From the NCBI GenBank assembly GCA_963766725.1, contig CAVYBK010000006.1, positions 310,001 through 374,000 on the forward strand: a stretch of 64,000 bases of DNA, read 5' to 3'. Within the stretch, counting starts at the first letter, position 1, and the number at the start of each line of letters is the position of its first letter. The notes under the pieces were generated by a model. That model was not told where the DNA came from, did no database searches, and saw nothing but the letters and a program-made list of their open reading frames with translations. Source of the stretch: DATEOR01 sp963766725. GTDB taxonomy: Bacteria > Actinomycetota > Thermoleophilia > Gaiellales > Gaiellaceae. The translations under genes were made by a program, and so were the position numbers. Below, in pieces: positions 1 through 8,761 of the stretch.

Positions 1-2
1 TC

Positions 3-773
3 ACGTACCCCGACCATGGCGTCGAGCGCTCCGAGCTCATGCGCGTGGCCGACTCGGCCCTCTATCTGGCCAAGGAGCACGGGAAGAACCGCGTGCGCGT
101 CTACCGCCCCGACCTGCTCGAGCTGGCCGAGCTTCGCCGCCTCGCCGAAGGGCCCGACCGGGCGGCGCGCCTGCGCGCGGCGGCATCGCTTGCCCATGCG
201 GTCGATGCCCGCGATGCCTACACGGGCTCGCACTCCTACATGGTCGGGGAGCTCTCGGCGCGCGTGGCAAAGAGAATGGGCCTCGAGACCGAGCAGGTCG
301 AGCTCGCACGCCTGGCCGGGAGCCTGCACGACCTCGGCAAGCTCGCCATCCCGGAGGAGATCCTGAGAAAGCCCGGCCCCCTGAACGAGGCCGAGCGCCT
401 CGTCCTCGAGCGCCATCCCCAGATCGGCTTTCGCATGCTCGACTCGCTCGGGATCGAGCCGGTCGCCTCCTGGGTCCTGCACCACCACGAGCGCTGGGAC
501 GGGGACGGCTACCCGGACCGGTTGGGCGAGGACGCGATCCCGCTCGGCTCGCGCATCCTCTTCGTCGCCGATGCCTACGACGCGATGACGACCGACCGCG
601 TCTACCGCTCCAAGCTCTCGCACGATCGCGCCATCTCCGAGCTCGAGCGCTGCGCGGGGACGCAGTTCGACCCGGAGGTTGTGGCGGCGCTCCTGGAGGA
701 GCTCGGAGAAGAGGGAACCGCTAGGACAGCGGCAGCCGGTTCCACTTCCAGCCGGCGGCGACGGCGGCTGTGA
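3..773 (+). CDS. GGDEF/HD-GYP c-di-GMP signalling protein (5' end outside the window)
   Basis: The first ~35 visible residues match the end of a GGDEF diguanylate cyclase domain (ADSALYLAKEHGKNRV pattern). An HD-GYP phosphodiesterase domain follows, with the metal-binding HDLGK motif near visible residue 110 and an intact HHERWDGDGYPD motif about 60 residues later. HD-GYP domains hydrolyse cyclic di-GMP and usually need all of these residues, so the phosphodiesterase half looks active. The catalytic GGDEF signature and any sensor domain lie upstream of the window, so it is unknown whether the protein also makes c-di-GMP. The frame is open to the left edge, so this is a partial gene. Its 3' end overlaps a possible small gene on the other strand. 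Confidence 0.9.
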   Translation, partial: TYPDHGVERSELMRVADSALYLAKEHGKNRVRVYRPDLLELAELRRLAEGPDRAARLRAAASLAHAVDARDAYTGSHSYMVGELSARVAKRMGLETEQVELARLAGSLHDLGKLAIPEEILRKPGPLNEAERLVLERHPQIGFRMLDSLGIEPVASWVLHHHERWDGDGYPDRLGEDAIPLGSRILFVADAYDAMTTDRVYRSKLSHDRAISELERCAGTQFDPEVVAALLEELGEEGTARTAAAGSTSSRRRRRL

Positions 774-831
774 CGAGCAGAACGGCGACGATGCTGAGGC
801 GGATCGCGGCGACGCGAACGTACGTAAACAT
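721..831 (-). CDS. Possible 36-aa single-pass membrane peptide
   Basis: A short minus-strand frame starts with ATG and has a GAAAGG Shine-Dalgarno-like sequence about 7 bases upstream. It encodes a basic N-terminus (FTYVRVAAIRL), one hydrophobic helix of about 18 residues (SIVAVLLVTAAVAAG) and a short charged tail (WKWNRLPLS). This is the layout of a single-pass membrane microprotein. It overlaps the last ~50 bases of the convergent HD-GYP gene, so part of its composition is constrained by that gene. No family is recognised. A chance frame cannot be excluded. Confidence 0.4.
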   Translation of the reverse strand: MFTYVRVAAIRLSIVAVLLVTAAVAAGWKWNRLPLS

Positions 832-912
832 GCTGGACCCTTTCGGAAGTTGACTGCGGCCCGAAAGCGAAGATCGGCGCGGAAAATCCGCTAGCTCAGC
901 CCGGAAAGGGTG

Positions 913-938
913 ATTGGGGCCGCGTGTGCGGCCCCAAT
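913..938. terminator. Bidirectional terminator-like hairpin
   Basis: An 11-bp perfect inverted repeat (ATTGGGGCCGC) surrounds a GTGT loop. It lies just beyond the stop of the minus-strand sigma factor gene and faces the end of the HD-GYP gene. There is no real U-tract on either strand, as in other strong hairpins of this window. Confidence 0.6.
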
Positions 939-963
939 ACCTACCTCACTACCTCTTGTGACC

Positions 964-2037
964 TTATGCCGCGACCGAAGAGAGGTCGCGAAGCGCAGCA
1001 AGACGCTGCAGCGCCTGGCCCTCGAGCTGGCGTACACGCTCCCGCGTGAGCCCGAGCTCGTGGCCGATCGCCTCGAGCGTCCACGGGTCGCCCTCGAAGC
1101 CGAATCGTAGCTCGAGAATACGCCGCTCCCGCTCGGGGAGGGCGTTGAGCGCCTTGCGGACTCCCTGCTTGCGCAGAGACTCCTCGGCCTCGTCGAACGG
1201 GTCTGCGGCCTCGCGGTCGGCGAAGAGATCGCCGAGCTCGCCTTCGTCGTCCGCTCCGACGCTCTGGTTCAGAGAGACGGAGGCCTGGGCGGCGCCCAGC
1301 GCCTCGTCGACATGCTGAACCGGAAGGCCGGTCGCCTCCGCGAGCTCTTCCTTCGTCGCCTCGCGCCCTAGCTCGACCTCGAGCCGGCGGGCGGCCCGGC
1401 CAAGCTTCTGCTGGCGCTCGACGACGTGGACGGGAACGCGGATGGTGCGCGCGTTGTTGGCGACGGCGCGCTGCACCGACTGGCGAATCCACCAGGTGGC
1501 ATAGGTCGAGAACTTGAAGCCCCGCCGCCAGTCGAACTTCTCCACCGCGCGGTTGAGGCCGAGAGTCCCCTCCTGGATCAGGTCCAGGAACGGGACGCCG
1601 AGGCCCCGGTAGCCCTTGGCGATGGAGACGACGAGGCGGAGGTTCGACTCGATCATCTTCCTTTTGGCGATGAGATCGCCCTTCTCGATCTGCTTGGCCA
1701 GCGTGACCTCTTCGGAGGCGGTCAGAAGCTTGTGCTTGCCGACGTCCGCGAGGAAGAGCTGCAGGCTGTCGCCGGCACCGTGATGGACGTGCTCCGTGAC
1801 CGGGGCGGCCGCCGGGGTCTCGGGCTCCGGCTCGTCGACCGGCGCGCCGATCTCGAGGCCGAGAGACTCGAGCTCCTGGGTGAAGTCGGCCATCTCCTGG
1901 TCGCCGAGGTCGAGCTCGAGGGCGAGGGCCTCCAGCTCGGCCGGCTCAACGTAGCCGCGCTCCTCGGCGTTTTCGACGATGGAGCGGCCCTGCAGGGTGT
2001 CGAGAAGTTCATGCATGGAATTCTGACTTTGACTCAC
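964..2037 (-). CDS. RpoD/SigA-like sigma-70 family RNA polymerase sigma factor
   Basis: This 357-aa protein has a short acidic N-terminus, a region 1.2-like segment (LFLADVGKHKLLTASEEV), a full region 2 (core binding and -10 recognition, with FKFSTYATWWIRQSVQ), region 3 and a region 4 helix-turn-helix (LGLTRERVRQLE) near the C-terminus. It lacks the long region 1.1 of E. coli RpoD. It could be the principal sigma factor or a group 2 relative; sequence alone does not settle this. The GTG start is preferred because AGGA lies about 7 bases upstream; an internal ATG at codon 8 has no such signal. It is transcribed alone, with a hairpin after the stop. Confidence 0.9.
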   Translation of the reverse strand: MSQSQNSMHELLDTLQGRSIVENAEERGYVEPAELEALALELDLGDQEMADFTQELESLGLEIGAPVDEPEPETPAAAPVTEHVHHGAGDSLQLFLADVGKHKLLTASEEVTLAKQIEKGDLIAKRKMIESNLRLVVSIAKGYRGLGVPFLDLIQEGTLGLNRAVEKFDWRRGFKFSTYATWWIRQSVQRAVANNARTIRVPVHVVERQQKLGRAARRLEVELGREATKEELAEATGLPVQHVDEALGAAQASVSLNQSVGADDEGELGDLFADREAADPFDEAEESLRKQGVRKALNALPERERRILELRFGFEGDPWTLEAIGHELGLTRERVRQLEGQALQRLAALRDLSSVAA

Positions 2038-2160
2038 GTAGTTCCTATGGTCCTTTCGCTGAAACGTTGTGGACGGATGTCACCTGTCCAACTAAACGTT
2101 CGCACTGTAGGACGAATTCCCTGGCTTTCCCAGGCATCCGGCGCCCGCTTAACTGACGTT

Positions 2161-2187
2161 TAACCTCACGGTTACCCACTGGTTACC
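2161..2187. promoter_or_regulatory. TAACC/GGTTACC repeat cluster upstream of the sigma factor gene
   Basis: One TAACC and two GGTTACC copies lie within 27 bases. The two GGTTACC copies are exactly 11 bp apart, about one helical turn, and the TAACC with the first GGTTA forms an inverted repeat. On the minus strand this reads GTAAC-N6-GTAAC, which resembles direct-repeat boxes of OmpR-type regulators such as GlnR/MtrA. It sits in the 207-bp gap between topA and the sigma factor gene. Function is inferred only from the pattern. Confidence 0.3.
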
Positions 2188-2245
2188 GCCTCGGAGGTTT
2201 CGTCGCCTGCTGTCTCTTCAGACGCCTCGGGCGCGGTTTGGTTGG

Positions 2246-4876
2246 CTATTTCTTCTTGCGCTTCCGAGGCGCGCGCTTGGGCGCCGCGCGGCGCTCGGCG
2301 AGGAGCTCGACGGCGCGCTCGAGCGAGAGCTCGTCGACGTCGTCGCCCTTGCGAAGACTGGCGTTGGTCTCCCCGTCGGTCACGTAGGGGCCAAAGCGGC
2401 CGCTCTTCAGCGAGATCTCGCGCTGGCTCACCGGGTCCGGCCCAAGCGTGCGGAGAGAGGCGGCCGAAGGCCCCTGGCGGCGCCTCGTCTTTGGGCGCGT
2501 GAACGCCTCCGCGGCGGCCTCGATCCCGATGCTGAAGATCTCCTCTTCCGAATCGAGCGAACGAGTGTCGTCGCCCTTCTGCAGGTAAGGGCCGTACCGG
2601 CCGTTGCGGGCGACGATCTCCCCGCCGTCGGCAGGGTCGGCGCCGACGACGCGCGGCATCGAGAGAAGCTGGAGCGCCTCGTCGAGCGTGACGGTTTCGA
2701 CGGACATGGACTTGAAGAGCGATGCCGTGCGCGGCTTCGCCGTGTCGCCCTCAGGAAGCAGCTCCGTGACGTACGGGCCGTAGCGCCCGTCCCGGACGCC
2801 GATCTCGTGGCCGGACTCGGGATCCTGGCCCAGGGTGCGGCCCTCCGAGGTACGGGAGAAAAGCTCCTCCGCCACCGCGGGAGTCAGCTCGTCGGGCGGG
2901 AGGTCGTCCGGAATCGACACACGGCGCCCGTCCTGCTCGATGTAGGGGCCGTAGCGGCCGACGCGGACGACGAGCCCGTTGCCGAGGTCGACCGAATTGA
3001 CCTCACGCGCGTCGATGTCGTCCAGATCGGAGACGAGGCTCTTCAGGCCCTCGTCGCCGTCGTTGCCGAAATAGAACGACCGCAGCCAGCCGACGCGCTC
3101 CTCGTCCCCCGTCGCGATCCGATCGAGGACGTCTTCCATCCGGGCGGTGAACTCATAGTCGACCAGCCGGTCGAAGTGGCCCTCGAGCAGCTTCACGACG
3201 GCGAACGCGACGTACGAAGGGACGAGGGCCGAGCCCTTCTTGAAAACGTAGCCGCGGTCGATGATCGTGCCGATGATCGAGGCGTAGGTCGAGGGCCGGC
3301 CGATGCCGCGTTCCTCGAGCGCGCGCACGAGCGTCGCCTCGGTGAACCGCGGAGGCGGAGTCGTCTCGTGCCCGAGGGCCTCGAGACTTCGGTTCTCGAG
3401 CTCCTGTCCTTCCTCGAGCGGCGGCAGGCGCCGGTCGGCGTCTTCGTCGGCCGGCTCGTCGTCATTGCCCTCCTCGTAGGCCGCGAGGAAGCCTCGGAAC
3501 GTGATCACGGTGCCGGACGTGGCGAATTCGGCATCGGCGCCGTCCGAGGCAGCGGCTCCCAGCCGCACCGAGACGGTCTCTCCCGTCGCGTCCGCCATCT
3601 GCGAGGCGACCGTCCGCCTCCAGACGAGCTCGTAGAGGGCCAGCCCATCCCGGTCGAGCTCGCGCTCGACCTGCTCCGGGGTGCGGAAGCTGTCGCCGGC
3701 GGGACGGATCGCCTCGTGGGCTTCCTGCGCGTTCTTCACCTTCCGGTCGTAGCGACGGGCATCGGCGGGAACCGAGTCCGGGCCAAAGAGCGAACGCGCC
3801 TGGTCTCGCGCGGCCTTGAGGGCGGACTCGGAGAGCGTGGTCGAGTCCGTTCGCATGTAGGTGATGTAGCCGTTGTCGTACAGCCGCTGAGCGACCCGCA
3901 TCGTCGTCTGCGAGCTGAACCGGAGCTTGCGGCTCGCCTCCTGCTGAAGAGTCGAGGTCATGAACGGCGCAGCGGGCTTGCGCCTGTACGGCTTCCGCTG
4001 GACCGCGCGGACCGTGAAGTCGGCCTCGGCCAGCGACTCGGCAAGCGCACGGGCGGCCGTTTCGTCGAGATGGACGAGATCGGTGCTTCGGAGCTGCGCA
4101 TCGGCCCCGAAATCGCGCCCCTGGGCAACTGTGCGCCCGTCCAGGGCGACGAGGCGCGCAGTGAACTCGCCGGGGTCGAATACTCCTTCGATGTCCCAGT
4201 AGGAGGCGACGACGAAAGCGATCCGGGCTCGCTCGCGCTCGACGACGAGGCGCGTGGCCACGGATTGAACGCGCCCGGCGGAAAGGCCCTTCGTGATCTT
4301 CTTCCAGAGAACGGGCGAGACCTCGTACCCGTACAGACGGTCGAGGATCCTGCGCGTCTCCTGGGCGTCGACCAGCCTGCGGTCTACGTCCCGGGTCTCC
4401 TCGAGGGCGCGCTGGATCGCATCCGGGGTGATCTCGTGGAAGACCATGCGGCGCACCGGAATCTTCGGCTTCAGCACCTCGATGAGGTGCCAGGCGATCG
4501 CCTCGCCCTCACGGTCTTCGTCCGTCGCGAGCAGGAGCTCGTCCGCTTCGGCGAGCCGTTTCTTCAGGCTCGCGACCACGTGCTTCTTGTCGGGATCGAC
4601 GACGTAGAAGGGCTCGAAGTCTTCCTCCGTGTTCACGCCGAGCCGCGCCCACGGCACCTTCTTCATGTTCGCCGGGATGTCGGCGGCGCGCTCAGGCAGG
4701 TCGCGGACGTGTCCGATGCTCGACTCGACGACGAAGCCCGGGCCGAGGTAGCCGGCGATCGTCCTCGCTTTCGCGGGAGATTCGACGATGACGAGACGGC
4801 GCTCGCCGTCCTTCGTGGCTGGCTTTGTATCCGTCGGCACTGTGAAACACGTTAGCGAAGGCGCAAAACACGCCAT
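2246..4876 (-). CDS. topA: DNA topoisomerase I (type IA)
   Basis: The enzyme relaxes negative supercoils through a transient 5'-phosphotyrosine break. The TOPRIM domain begins at LVIVESPAKA and contains the acidic DEDREGEA motif (about residues 119-126). The active-site tyrosine is in YITYMRTDS (about residue 340). The C-terminus carries four GRYGPY/GRFGPY repeats instead of zinc fingers, and a lysine-rich tail (KRAPRKRKKK) like that of other actinobacterial enzymes. At 876 aa it has the expected length. The first ~12 residues (MACFAPSLTCFT) look unlike a conserved start; a GTG at 4840 or codons near it may be the true start. Its 5' end is divergent from the exonuclease gene with almost no gap. 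Confidence 0.95.
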   Translation of the reverse strand: MACFAPSLTCFTVPTDTKPATKDGERRLVIVESPAKARTIAGYLGPGFVVESSIGHVRDLPERAADIPANMKKVPWARLGVNTEEDFEPFYVVDPDKKHVVASLKKRLAEADELLLATDEDREGEAIAWHLIEVLKPKIPVRRMVFHEITPDAIQRALEETRDVDRRLVDAQETRRILDRLYGYEVSPVLWKKITKGLSAGRVQSVATRLVVERERARIAFVVASYWDIEGVFDPGEFTARLVALDGRTVAQGRDFGADAQLRSTDLVHLDETAARALAESLAEADFTVRAVQRKPYRRKPAAPFMTSTLQQEASRKLRFSSQTTMRVAQRLYDNGYITYMRTDSTTLSESALKAARDQARSLFGPDSVPADARRYDRKVKNAQEAHEAIRPAGDSFRTPEQVERELDRDGLALYELVWRRTVASQMADATGETVSVRLGAAASDGADAEFATSGTVITFRGFLAAYEEGNDDEPADEDADRRLPPLEEGQELENRSLEALGHETTPPPRFTEATLVRALEERGIGRPSTYASIIGTIIDRGYVFKKGSALVPSYVAFAVVKLLEGHFDRLVDYEFTARMEDVLDRIATGDEERVGWLRSFYFGNDGDEGLKSLVSDLDDIDAREVNSVDLGNGLVVRVGRYGPYIEQDGRRVSIPDDLPPDELTPAVAEELFSRTSEGRTLGQDPESGHEIGVRDGRYGPYVTELLPEGDTAKPRTASLFKSMSVETVTLDEALQLLSMPRVVGADPADGGEIVARNGRYGPYLQKGDDTRSLDSEEEIFSIGIEAAAEAFTRPKTRRRQGPSAASLRTLGPDPVSQREISLKSGRFGPYVTDGETNASLRKGDDVDELSLERAVELLAERRAAPKRAPRKRKKK

Positions 4877-4887
4877 TATTCGGCCCC

Positions 4888-5730
4888 ATGGCCGTGCGAC
4901 CTTTACTGGCAGTCGACGGCGACAACCTGGCGCACCGCGCCTACCACGCGCTTCCGAGCTCCATCAAGGGCGGGGACGGCAAGCCGGCGAACATGATCGT
5001 CGGCTTCGCGAACATGCTCATCCGCGCGTGGGAGGCCGAGGAGCCGCGCACGGTTTTCGTCGCCTTCGACACCCTCACCGTGCCGACGTACCGACACGAG
5101 CTCCTCCCCGCGTACCAGTCGGGGCGCGACTTCCCGCGGGATCTCACCGACCAGCTCGACCGGCTCCCCGACCTCGTCGAGGCGCTCGGCTTTCCCTGGG
5201 CGAAGGAAGCCGGCTACGAAGCGGACGACTTCCTGGCGGCCGCCGTCGCTTCGGAGGAAAAGCGCAAGGGCTCGTCGCTCGTGCTGACGAACGATCGCGA
5301 TCTCTTTCAGCTGGCCTCGCCGCGGACGACCATCTTGCACCCGAAGCGCGGCGTGTCGGAGCTCCAGCGCGTCGGGCCGGCGGAGGTGCGCGAGCGCTAC
5401 GGCGTCGAGCCGGAGCAGGTTCCGGACTTCATCGCCTTGCGCGGCGATCCGTCGGACCGGATCCCCGGCGCTCCGGGAGTCGGACCGGGGCGTGCCGCGG
5501 CAATCGTCAAGAAGCACGGATCGCTCGAGGCCGCGCTCGAGGCGGGCGGTTTCCCGACGATCGCCGACCAGCTGCGCGAGTACCTCCGCATCGCGACCCT
5601 TCAGTACGACGCGCCCATGCGCAAGCTCCCCGACGTGACGCCGAACTGGAAACGCGCCGCCGGCCTGACCGAGAAGTGGGGGCTCGGCGGCCTCTCGAAG
5701 CGGCTCCGCGAGCGGGGCGAGGCACCTTGA
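4888..5730 (+). CDS. Stand-alone 5'-3' exonuclease / flap nuclease (PolA N-domain-like)
   Basis: This 280-aa protein matches the 5'-nuclease domain of DNA polymerase I but has no polymerase part. It begins with the metal-binding AVDGDNLAHRAYHA, has AGYEADDFLA and LTNDRDLFQL acidic clusters in the middle, and a helix-hairpin-helix (GAPGVGPGRAAAIVKKHG) near residue 195. Such enzymes remove RNA primers and 5' flaps during replication and repair. Many actinobacteria carry one besides PolA; whether PolA is elsewhere here is unknown. Start ATG is 12 bp from the longest topA start. Its stop overlaps the TTG start of the next gene (TTGA). Confidence 0.9.
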   Translation: MAVRPLLAVDGDNLAHRAYHALPSSIKGGDGKPANMIVGFANMLIRAWEAEEPRTVFVAFDTLTVPTYRHELLPAYQSGRDFPRDLTDQLDRLPDLVEALGFPWAKEAGYEADDFLAAAVASEEKRKGSSLVLTNDRDLFQLASPRTTILHPKRGVSELQRVGPAEVRERYGVEPEQVPDFIALRGDPSDRIPGAPGVGPGRAAAIVKKHGSLEAALEAGGFPTIADQLREYLRIATLQYDAPMRKLPDVTPNWKRAAGLTEKWGLGGLSKRLRERGEAP

Positions 5731-6581
5731 CCAGCCCCTTCGTCAGCCACCGGGACTTTGCAAGCCTGCATCCGACCGGCGACCACGTCGAGCGGCCCGA
5801 GCGGGTCGGCGTCCTCCTCGAGGCGTTCCCCGAGTACGAGGAGCCCCGGCGCGCGACGGAAGCGGAGATCGCGCTCTGCCACGACCCGGACTACATCCGC
5901 CGGATCCGCGAGATCTCCGAGAGCGGGCAGACGGTCATGCTCGACTCGGACACGGTCTGCACGCCCTCGACCTACGAGACGGCGCGGCTCGCGGCCGGCG
6001 GGGCGATCGCCGTCGCCGAGCGCGGCGGGTTTGCGGCGGTCCGCCCGCCCGGGCATCACGCGCTTCCGGGCCGGGCAATGGGGTTCTGCGTCTTCGCGAA
6101 CGTCGCGATCGCCGCCCGCTTCGCCCAGGTGAACCTCGGGATCGACCGGGTGGCGATCCTCGACTGGGACGTCCACCACGGAAACGGCACGCAAGACATC
6201 TTCTGGAGCGACCCGTCGGTGTTCCTCGTCTCCATCCAGCAATGGCCGTTCTGGCCAGGGAGCGGCGGGCCGGGCGAGGGGAACGAGACGACGCTGAACG
6301 TGCCGCTCCCCGCGGGCTCCGGAGACGGCACCTACCTCGACGCGATGGAGCAGCTGGTCGAGCCGGCCATCGCGGGGTTCGACCCGGAGCTCCTGCTCGT
6401 CTCGGCAGGGTTCGACGCCGCCGCCGGCGACCTCCTCGGCGGGATGCGCGTCACCGCCGACGGCTTTGCGGAGATGACGAGGCGCGCCCAGGGACTCGCG
6501 CCGCGGGTCGGATTCGTGCTCGAAGGCGGCTACACGATCGAGAACCTGCCGGCTCTCGTCGGCGCCGTCCTCTCCGCCTAG
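5727..6581 (+). CDS. Histone deacetylase-family hydrolase (AcuC/acetylpolyamine amidohydrolase-like)
   Basis: This 284-aa protein has the arginase/deacetylase fold motifs: RPPGHHA with the catalytic histidine pair, DWDVHHGNGTQD and FDAAAGD supplying the zinc ligands, and EGGY near the C-terminus. Members remove acetyl groups from lysine, acetyl-CoA synthetase or polyamines; the substrate here is not evident. I chose the TTG start because it overlaps the preceding stop (TTGA) and has GGCGAGG just upstream; no ATG or GTG fits the conserved N-terminus (SHRDFASLHPTGDHVERPERV begins within 10 codons). The stop codon is shared base-for-base with the convergent gene in a CTAG. Confidence 0.88.
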   Translation: MTSPFVSHRDFASLHPTGDHVERPERVGVLLEAFPEYEEPRRATEAEIALCHDPDYIRRIREISESGQTVMLDSDTVCTPSTYETARLAAGGAIAVAERGGFAAVRPPGHHALPGRAMGFCVFANVAIAARFAQVNLGIDRVAILDWDVHHGNGTQDIFWSDPSVFLVSIQQWPFWPGSGGPGEGNETTLNVPLPAGSGDGTYLDAMEQLVEPAIAGFDPELLLVSAGFDAAAGDLLGGMRVTADGFAEMTRRAQGLAPRVGFVLEGGYTIENLPALVGAVLSA

Positions 6582-6985
6582 GTCAGAAGGAGCCCGGCCG
6601 CCACGAGGACGACGGCTCCGAGGCCGGCGAGCCATGCCTCCCGCTTCGCGTCGGCGACCACGTGACCTGCAGCGAAGCCCGCGAAGATCGCGGCGGGGAC
6701 GAGCAGGAGGCCGATGGAGAACGACCCGAGCACGGCCCAGACGCCGAGCATGGCGGCCGCTCCGGTGAGGAGAATCGCCCGCCCCTTCGGTGCGAGGAAC
6801 TGGGCCGAGATCAGCGCGAGAGCCGCACCGGCGACGCAGGCGGCAACGAAGAGGACCCTTCCGCTCGTCAGCTCTCCCTCCCCCTCGCCCTGGATGATGG
6901 CGAGGTAGAGCGCATCCACGGTGAGCGCGATTCCGGCCGCGCTGAGCGCTTGCCACCAGCCCGGTGGGGCCAGCCGACTGTCCAC
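6578..6985 (-). CDS. Small hydrophobic membrane protein, unknown function
   Basis: I do not recognise the family. The 135-aa product has about four predicted membrane spans: near residues 12-31, 44-64, 68-88 and 92-110, with a final hydrophobic stretch at the C-terminus. The loops are short and no catalytic motif is visible. The start is GTG with no Shine-Dalgarno; a TACACT -10-like hexamer ends 6 bases before it, so the mRNA may be leaderless. It directly follows pheA and may also be read from that operon. Confidence 0.7.
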   Translation of the reverse strand: MDSRLAPPGWWQALSAAGIALTVDALYLAIIQGEGEGELTSGRVLFVAACVAGAALALISAQFLAPKGRAILLTGAAAMLGVWAVLGSFSIGLLLVPAAIFAGFAAGHVVADAKREAWLAGLGAVVLVAAGLLLT

Positions 6986-6988
6986 GCT

Positions 6989-7816
6989 CTAAGTGTAGGC
7001 CGGGTACGAGCCGAAGACGCGCAGCTCGCGCGTGAGGCCCTGCACCTCGGCGAGGGTCTCCGTGACGATCGGGTCGAGGGGATGCCCCGCCAGCACCGCG
7101 TCGAAGCGGTAGCGCCACGGCGTCGACGGGATCGGCCGCGAGACGAGCTGCACGAGGTCGAGCGAATGGCGGCCGAAGGGCTCGATCGCCTTGTGCAGAG
7201 CGCCCGGCCGGTGATCGGTCGCAAAGGAGAACGCGGTACGCCAGCTCTCGCCCTCACGGTCTATGCGCGTGTACGGCGCGACCGAGACGAAGCGCGTGTA
7301 GGCCTCGGGATGGTCGCCCACGTCGCCGGCAATGACCGTCAGCCCGTACATGCGCGCGGCTCGTTCGCTGGCGATCGCCGCCTCCGTCGGGTCGCCGCGC
7401 TCCGAGACCTCGGAAGCGGCGTCGGCAGTCGTGGCAGACGCGATCGCCATCGTCCAGGGCATGGCCGCGAGCAGGCGGCGGCACTGGTCGAGGGCGGCGG
7501 GATGCGAGCGGACGATCTTGATCTCCTCGAGGGGGACTTCCTTCGGCCCAACGAGGCAGTGCCGGATCGGCAGGACGGTCTCGCCCGTGATCGAGAGTGG
7601 CGACTCGTACAGGAGGTCGTGGGTCTCGTTGACCGGGCCGGTCAGCGAGCTCTCGATCGGGAGAACGCCGAAAGCGACCTCGCCCTCGGCCGTCGCCGCC
7701 ACCACCGCCGTGAAGCTGGGCAGCGGAACGAGCTCGGTGCCGGTCGGAAAGAGGCTGTCGCAGGCCGCGGCGCTGTGCGCGCCGTCACGGCCCGGATAGG
7801 CGACGTTCACTCCCAT
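6989..7816 (-). CDS. pheA: Prephenate dehydratase
   Basis: It converts prephenate to phenylpyruvate in phenylalanine synthesis. The 275-aa protein is the monofunctional form: a catalytic domain of about 180 residues with FGVLPIESSLTGPVNETHD and the TRF motif (AYTRFVSV), then a C-terminal ACT regulatory domain starting near FATDHRPGALHKA that normally binds phenylalanine for feedback inhibition. The ESRP motif typical of the ACT domain is changed to VSRP. The gene starts 18 bp after the ispH stop on the same strand, so it is probably co-transcribed with the isoprenoid/hopanoid operon, though its function is unrelated. Confidence 0.93.
   Translation of the reverse strand: MGVNVAYPGRDGAHSAAACDSLFPTGTELVPLPSFTAVVAATAEGEVAFGVLPIESSLTGPVNETHDLLYESPLSITGETVLPIRHCLVGPKEVPLEEIKIVRSHPAALDQCRRLLAAMPWTMAIASATTADAASEVSERGDPTEAAIASERAARMYGLTVIAGDVGDHPEAYTRFVSVAPYTRIDREGESWRTAFSFATDHRPGALHKAIEPFGRHSLDLVQLVSRPIPSTPWRYRFDAVLAGHPLDPIVTETLAEVQGLTRELRVFGSYPAYT
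6992..6997 (-). promoter_or_regulatory. -10-like hexamer TACACT, leaderless spacing
   Basis: TACACT lies 6 bases before the GTG start of the membrane protein gene and uses the last two codons of pheA (TAC ACT). This spacing would put the transcript start at or next to the start codon. No convincing -35 element is seen. Confidence 0.45.
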
Positions 7817-7834
7817 GGATGAATCTAAGCGGAA

Positions 7835-8761
7835 TTAGGAGCGAAGATCCGCCGGCAGGCGGAAGAAGACGTCTTCGCGGGCGATCTCGACCTCGGCGCG
7901 CTCCGTGAAGCCCAGCCCTGCGAGCCGCTCGAAGACGCGGTCGACGATGAGCTCCGGCGACGACGCGCCCGCGGTCAGCCCGACGGTCTCGTGGCCCTCC
8001 AGCCAGGCCGGGTCGAGGTCGGCCTCGTCGTCGATGAGGTAGGCATCGGCGCCCCGGTCGCGAGCGACCTCCACCAGGCGGTTGGCGTTCGAGCTCGTGC
8101 GCGAGCCGACGACGAGCACGAGCGTCGCCTCCTCGCAGATGCGCTTGACCGCGTCCTGGCGGTTCTGCGTCGCGTAACAGATGTCGGCGGACGGCGGCCC
8201 GACGAGATCCGGAAACCGCTCCCGCAGCGTGTCGACGACGTCGGCCGTGTCGTCCAGAGAAAGGGTGGTCTGCGTGATGTAGGCGACCCGTTCACCGTCC
8301 TCGACCTCGAGAGCGCGAGCGTCCTCGGGCGTCTCGACGAGGACGATGGAATCGGGCGCCTCCCCCATCGTGCCCTCGACCTCGACGTGGCCGGCATGGC
8401 CGACCAGCGCGATCTTGAGGCCGCGGCCGGCATAGCGCCGCGCCTCTGCGTGCACCTTGGAGACGAGCGGGCAAACGGCATCCACGACCTGAAGGCCGCG
8501 CTCCGCGCACTTCTCGTAGACCTTGGGCGCGACACCGTGCGCCGAGAGGACGATCAGCTCGCCTTCGGGAACCTCGTCCTCGGACTCGACGAACACCGCG
8601 CCGCGCGCCTCGAGGTCGCGCACGACATGGACGTTGTGGACGATCTCGTGGCGCACGTAGACCGGCGGCCCGTGCTGCTCGAGCAGCTTCTCGACGATGT
8701 CGATCGCGCGCACCACTCCTGCGCAGAAGCTCCGGGGTGCGGCGACGAGAACGCGCTTCAT
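7835..8761 (-). CDS. ispH: 4-hydroxy-3-methylbut-2-enyl diphosphate reductase
   Basis: This is the last enzyme of the non-mevalonate (MEP) pathway, producing IPP and DMAPP. The three cysteines that bind the iron-sulfur cluster are at residues 13 (CAGVVRAI), 97 (CPLVSKVH) and 195 (CYATQNRQ), and the conserved HEIVHN and TQTTLS motifs are present. At 308 aa it is full length. Its start overlaps the hpnG stop by 4 bp, which places isoprenoid precursor supply inside the hopanoid operon. ispD and ispF of the same pathway lie 50 kb away in this window. Confidence 0.96.
   Translation of the reverse strand: MKRVLVAAPRSFCAGVVRAIDIVEKLLEQHGPPVYVRHEIVHNVHVVRDLEARGAVFVESEDEVPEGELIVLSAHGVAPKVYEKCAERGLQVVDAVCPLVSKVHAEARRYAGRGLKIALVGHAGHVEVEGTMGEAPDSIVLVETPEDARALEVEDGERVAYITQTTLSLDDTADVVDTLRERFPDLVGPPSADICYATQNRQDAVKRICEEATLVLVVGSRTSSNANRLVEVARDRGADAYLIDDEADLDPAWLEGHETVGLTAGASSPELIVDRVFERLAGLGFTERAEVEIAREDVFFRLPADLRS

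Noticed and set aside
2807..4855. A 682-codon plus-strand frame opposite topA
   Set aside because: It is antisense to a strongly conserved topoisomerase, with no recognisable domain and no ribosome-binding site.
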